Assembly: GCA_964035545.1 (NCBI GenBank)
Contig: CAXIUT010000183.1
Coordinates: 1,426,001-1,490,000, forward strand
DNA from: Bugula neritina
Lineage: Eukaryota > Bryozoa > Gymnolaemata > Cheilostomatida > Bugulidae
DNA length: 64,000 bases
Reading direction: 5' to 3'
Below, one piece after another: positions 60,201 to 64,000 of this stretch (position 1 is its first letter; every line of letters begins with the position of its first letter). A model generated the notes under the pieces. It made no database searches. It saw nothing but the letters and a program-made list of their open reading frames with translations, and was not told the DNA's origin. A program made the position numbers and the translations under genes.

Positions 60201-60975
60201 TATACTGCAATATACTGAAATACACTGCAACATCCTACAAAATGCTGAAATACACTGTAACATATTGAAATACACTGCAACACATTGAAATATACTGCAA
60301 CATACCGAAATATATGGTAAACTACTGAAATATACTGTAACACATTGAAAAAAACTGATATACTGAAATATACTGCGACACCTAGCAATATACTGTAACA
60401 TACTGAAATATGCTCTAGCACACTAAAATACAATGCAACTCACTGAAATATACTGCAACATACTGAAATGCACTGCAACATCCTACAACATGCTGAAATA
60501 CACTGTAACATATTGAAATACACTGCAAGACTTTGAAATATACTGCAACATACCGAAATATATGGTAAACTACTGCAACACACTACAACATATTGAAATA
60601 CACTGCAACACATTGAAATATACTGCAACATGCCTAAATTTACGGTAATATAATGAAATATACTGTAACACACCGAAATATACTGCAACATACTGAAATA
60701 CACTGTAACATACTGAAATATACTGCAACATACTGAAATACACTGCTACATACTGAAATATACTGCAACATACTGCAACATACTGAAATACACTGTAACA
60801 TAATGAAATAAACTGCAACATACTACAACATATTGAAATACACTGCAACACATTGAATTATACTGCAACATACCTAAATATACTGTAACACATTGAAAAA
60901 ACTGCAACATACTGAAATACACTGCAACACACTGAAATACACCGCAAAATACTACAACATACTGAAATACACTGT
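57232..60975 (+). repeat. 1,870-bp tandem duplication
   Basis: Copy 1 is 57,232-59,101 and copy 2 is 59,102-60,975. The offset is 1,870, then 1,869 after a one-base deletion near 59,727 (ATGCTAAATAC), then 1,866 after the 3-bp insertion ATATATTATGG near 58,073, which is present only in copy 1. Copy 1 together with its left flank (57,222-59,328) also matches 8,624-10,730 at a constant offset of 48,598. Within a unit, plus 3, minus 2 and minus 1 cancel, so the period is an exact multiple of ten. Confidence 0.8.
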
Positions 60976-61745
60976 AACATATTGAAATCCAGTGCAACAT
61001 ATTGAAATATACTGCAACATACCGAAGTATATGGTAAACCAATGAAATATACTGTAACACATTGAAAAATACCGCAACATACTGAAATATACTGCGACAC
61101 ATTGCAATATACTGTAACATACTGAAATATGCTGTAGCACACTGAAATACACTGCAACATCCTACAACATACTGAAATACACTGTAACATATTGAAATAC
61201 ACTGCAAGAAATTGAAATAGACTGCAACACAACAAAATATATGGTAAACTACTGAAATAGACTTTAACACATTGAAAAATACTGCAACATACAGAAATAT
61301 ACTGTAGCACACTGAAATATACTGCAACATACTGAAATACACTGCAACACACTGAAATATACCGCAAAATACTACAACATACTGAAATACACTGTACCAT
61401 ATTGAAATACACTGCAACACATTGAAATATACTGCAACATACCGAAATATATGGTAAACTAATGAAATATACTGTAACACATTGAAAAATACCGCAACAT
61501 ACTGAAATATACTGCGACACATTGCAATATACTGTAACATACTGAAGTATGCTGTAGCACACTGAAATACACTGCAACATCCTACAACATACTGAAATAC
61601 ACTGTAACATATTGAAATACACTGCAACACATTGAAATATACTGCAACATAACAAAATATATGGTAAACTACTGAAATAGACTTCAACACATTGAAAAAT
61701 ACTGCAACATACTGAAATATACTGTCCCACACTGAAGTATACTGC
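60906..61745 (+). repeat. 420-bp tandem duplication
   Basis: The segment 60,906-61,325 is repeated at 61,326-61,745. The order of variants is the same (ACCGCAAAATACTACAAC, an ATATGG landmark followed by CTAATG or CCAATG, AAAATACCGC, GCGACACATTGC, TGCTGTAGCAC, CATCCTACAACATACTG, ACAACAAAATATATGG, GACTTTAAC). There are more substitutions than in the other tandems, for example GAAATCCAGTGC against GAAATACACTGC, CAAGAAATTG against CAACACATTG, and ACAGAAATATACTGTAGC against ACTGAAATATACTGTCCC. The length is exactly 21 monomers with no internal indel. Confidence 0.8.
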
Positions 61746-62904
61746 AACATACTGAAATACACTGTAACATACTGAAATATACTGCAACATACTGAAATAC
61801 ACTGCTACATACTGAAATATACTGCAACGTACTGCAACTTACTCCAGCATACTGAAATACACTGTAACATACTGAAATACACTGCAACATACTACCACAT
61901 ATTGAAATACACTGCAACACATTGAAATGTACTGCAACATACCGAAATATATGGTAAACTACTAAAATATACTGTAACATATTGAAAAATACTGCAACAT
62001 ACTGAAATATACTGCGACACCTAGCAATATACTGTAACATACTGAAATATGCTCTAGCACACTGAAATACAATGCAACTTACTGAAATATACTGCAAGAT
62101 ACTGAAATACACTGCAACATCCTACAATATGCTGAAATACACTGTAACACATTGAAATACACTGCAACACTTTGAAATATACTGCAACATACCGAAATAT
62201 ATGGTAAACTACTGCAACATACTACAACATACTGAAATACACAGTAACATACTGAAATAAACTGCAACATACTACAACATATTGAAATACACTGCAACAC
62301 ATTGAAATATACTGCAACATACCTAAATATACGGTAATATACTGAAATTCGCTGTAACGCATTGCAAAATACTGCAACATACTGAAATTCACTGCGACAC
62401 ACTGAAATACGCTGCAAAATACTACAACATACTGAAATAAACTGTAACATGTTGAAATACACTGCAACACATTGAAAAATACTGCAACATACTGAAATAT
62501 ACTGTAACACACTGAAATATACTGCAACATACTGAAATACATTGTAACATACTGAAATAGACTGCAACATACTGAAATACACTGCTACATACTGAAATAT
62601 ACTGCAACATAGTGCAACATACTGCAATACACTGTAAAATACTGAAATACACTGCAACATACTACAACATATTGAAATACACTGCAACACATTGAAATAC
62701 ACTGCAACTTACCGAATATATGGTAAACTACTGAAATATACTGTAACGCATTGAAAAGTACTGCAACATACTGAAATATATTGCGACACATTGCAATAAA
62801 CTGTAACATACTGAAAAATGCTGTAGCACACTGAAATACACTGCCTTTCACTGAAATATACTGCAACATACTGAAATACACCGCAACATCCTACAACATA
62901 CTGC
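61746..62904 (+). repeat. Mosaic satellite segment
   Basis: Positions 61,800-62,150 follow 2,835-3,190 at an offset of 58,966. Positions 62,225-62,654 match 30,011-30,440 at an offset of 32,214, including the AAACTGTAACATGTTG landmark. Positions 62,655-62,900 follow the block with TACCGAATATATGGTAAAC and GCGACACATTGCAATAAAC seen near 1,060-1,290. The right junction, near 62,900, joins CATCCTACAACATACTGC directly to AACACACTACAAC. Confidence 0.68.
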
Positions 62905-63795
62905 AACACACTACAACATATTGAAATACACTGCAACACATTGAAATATACTGCAACATACCTAAATATACGGTAATATACTGAAATATACTGTAACACA
63001 CCGAAATATACTGCAACATACTGAAATACACTGTAACATACTGAAATATACTGCAACATACTGAAATACACTGCTACATACTGAAATATACTGCAACATA
63101 CTGAAATATACTGTAACACACTGAAGTACACTGCAACTCACTGAAATATACTGCAATATACTGAAATACACTGCAACATCCTACGAAATGCTGAAATACA
63201 CTGTAACATATTGAAATACACTGCAACACATTGAAATATACTGCAACATACCGAAATATATGGTAAACTACTGAAATATACTGTAACACATTGAAAAAAA
63301 CTGACATACTGAAATATACTGCGACACCTAGCAATATACTGTAACATACTGAAATATGCTCTAGCACACTGCAATACAATGCAACTCACTGAAATATACT
63401 GCAACATACTGAAATACACTGCAACATCCTACAACATGCTGAAATACTCTGTAACATATTGAAATACACTGCAACACTTTGAAATATACTGCAACATACC
63501 AAAATATATGGTAAACTACTGCAACACACTACAACATATTGAAATACACTGCAACACATTGAAATATACTGCAACATGCCTAATTTTACGGTAATATAAT
63601 GAAATATACTGTAACACACCGAAATATACTGCAACATCCTGAAATACACTGTAACAAACTGAAATATACTGCAACATACTGAAATACACTGCTACATACT
63701 GAAATATACTGCAACATACTGCAACATACTGAAATACACTGTAACATAATGAAATAAACTGCAACATACTACAACATATTGAAATACACTGCAAC
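62905..63795 (+). repeat. Copy of 1,783-2,673 containing one 618-bp unit
   Basis: The match to 1,783-2,673 holds at a constant offset of 61,122, with private substitutions such as CTACGAAATGC near 63,182, CACTGCAATACAATGC near 63,366, CTCTGTAAC near 63,448 and GCCTAATTTTACGG near 63,578. The divergence is higher than in the tandem copies of the middle of the window. Confidence 0.77.
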
Positions 63796-64000
63796 ATACT
63801 GAAATACACTGCAACACACTGAAATACACCGCAAAATACTACAACATACTGAAATACACTGTAACATATTGAAATCCAGTGCAACACATTGAAATATACT
63901 GCAACATACCGAAATATATGGTAAACTAATGAAATATACTGTAACGCATTGAAAAATACCGTAACATACTGAAATATACTGCGACACATTGCAATATACT
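63796..64000 (+). repeat. Start of a 420-bp-type block, cut by the window end
   Basis: The last 205 bp carry CAACACACTG, ACACCGCAAAATACTAC, GAAATCCAGTGC, an ATATGG landmark followed by CTAATG, and GCGACACATTGC, in the order found at 60,906-61,110. The array continues beyond the window. Confidence 0.72.

Larger units (their letters stand above)
1..64000 (+). repeat. Satellite array of a 20-bp monomer (entire window)
   Basis: Every line of the window is built from the 20-bp unit ACTGAAATACACTGCAACAT and point variants of it, head to tail and in a single orientation. The consensus composition on this strand is A9 C5 T4 G2, so the array is AT-rich and strongly strand-asymmetric. ACTG, or a one-base variant such as ATTG or ACCG, recurs every 10 bp. 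Variants recur in fixed order over hundreds to thousands of bases, which makes this a higher-order-repeat satellite and not a homogeneous microsatellite. No unique flank, transposon, tRNA, rRNA or credible gene interrupts it. The family is not one I can name, and the host species is unknown. A eukaryotic nuclear chromosome is inferred from the length and HOR organisation. Both ends of the window are inside the array, so its true extent is larger. Confidence 0.97.

Noticed and set aside
1-64000. CRISPR array
   Set aside because: There are short direct repeats but no unique spacers of constant length between identical repeats. The whole sequence is repeat, with graded variants and HOR structure, and no cas genes are present.
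1-64000. Telomeric or centromere-box sequence
   Set aside because: No TTAGGG-type, TTTAGGG-type or similar G-rich telomere repeat, and no CENP-B-box-like motif was found. A centromeric role cannot be excluded but is not shown by the sequence.
1-64000. Low-complexity sequencing or simulation artefact
   Set aside because: The graded divergence between copies, shared private indels and consistent HOR arithmetic are what real satellite evolution produces. Assembly errors in individual duplications, especially the 5,890-bp and 797-bp ones, remain possible.
1-64000. Naming the species or the satellite family
   Set aside because: I have no reliable memory of this monomer linked to a particular organism, and a database search would be needed.

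Overview
The whole 64-kb window is one satellite DNA array. From the first base to the last it is a head-to-tail repeat of a roughly 20-bp monomer, best written ACTGAAATACACTGCAACAT (about 3,200 monomers, 35% G+C in the consensus), always in the same orientation. The monomer is itself a diverged doublet of a 10-mer: half-unit A is ACTGAAATAC and half-unit B is ACTGCAACAT, identical at 7 of 10 positions. I found no unique sequence, transposon, RNA gene, or open reading frame that looks like a gene. The many minus-strand reading frames exist because the reverse complement of the monomer has no stop triplet in any frame. They translate into a 20-residue periodic peptide and should not be annotated as proteins.

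Uninterrupted satellite DNA of this length, organised in higher-order repeats (HORs), points to a eukaryotic nuclear chromosome (heterochromatic, pericentromeric, subtelomeric or intercalary). The species cannot be told from the sequence. No telomere repeat and no CENP-B-box-like motif was seen.

The information lies in the HOR structure. Variant monomers recur in fixed order, so copies can be aligned by landmarks (for example TACCGAAATATATGGTA, TACCTAAATATACGGTA, GCGACACCTAGC, TGCTCTAGCAC, CATCCTACAA). A 618-bp unit is the commonest mid-scale block. Layout: 1-1,294 869-bp repeat; 385-5,336 2,736-bp repeat; 1,765-18,510 three copies of a 7.1-7.7-kb super-repeat; 18,511-25,020 2,456-bp tandem; 25,020-27,250 dispersed copy of 5,345-7,575; 26,667-28,260 797-bp tandem; 27,931-29,450 copy of blocks found at 14.5 and 41.6 kb; 29,451-30,306 mosaic; 30,307-42,110 two apparently identical 5,890-bp tandem copies with a nested 1,857-bp duplication; 42,663-47,579 2,458-bp tandem; 46,595-51,930 2,666-bp tandem; 50,689-54,799 copy of 40,691-44,800; 54,800-61,745 blocks related to 8.6-10.7 kb and 42.1-43.3 kb, with 1,870-bp and 420-bp tandems; 61,746-64,000 mosaic ending inside a 420-bp-type block.

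The most informative observation is arithmetic. Each of the nine indel-bearing tandem HOR lengths I checked equals a multiple of 10 bp corrected by the small indels visible inside that unit (618=620-2; 797=800-3; 869=870-1; 1,857=1,860-3; 1,870=1,870+3-3; 2,456=2,460-4; 2,458=2,460-2; 2,666=2,670-4; 5,890=5,900-10). Duplication has therefore kept the 10-bp register throughout, as expected for unequal exchange between aligned half-units. I see no evidence of a new gene system here; the interest is in satellite evolution and possible chromatin effects.
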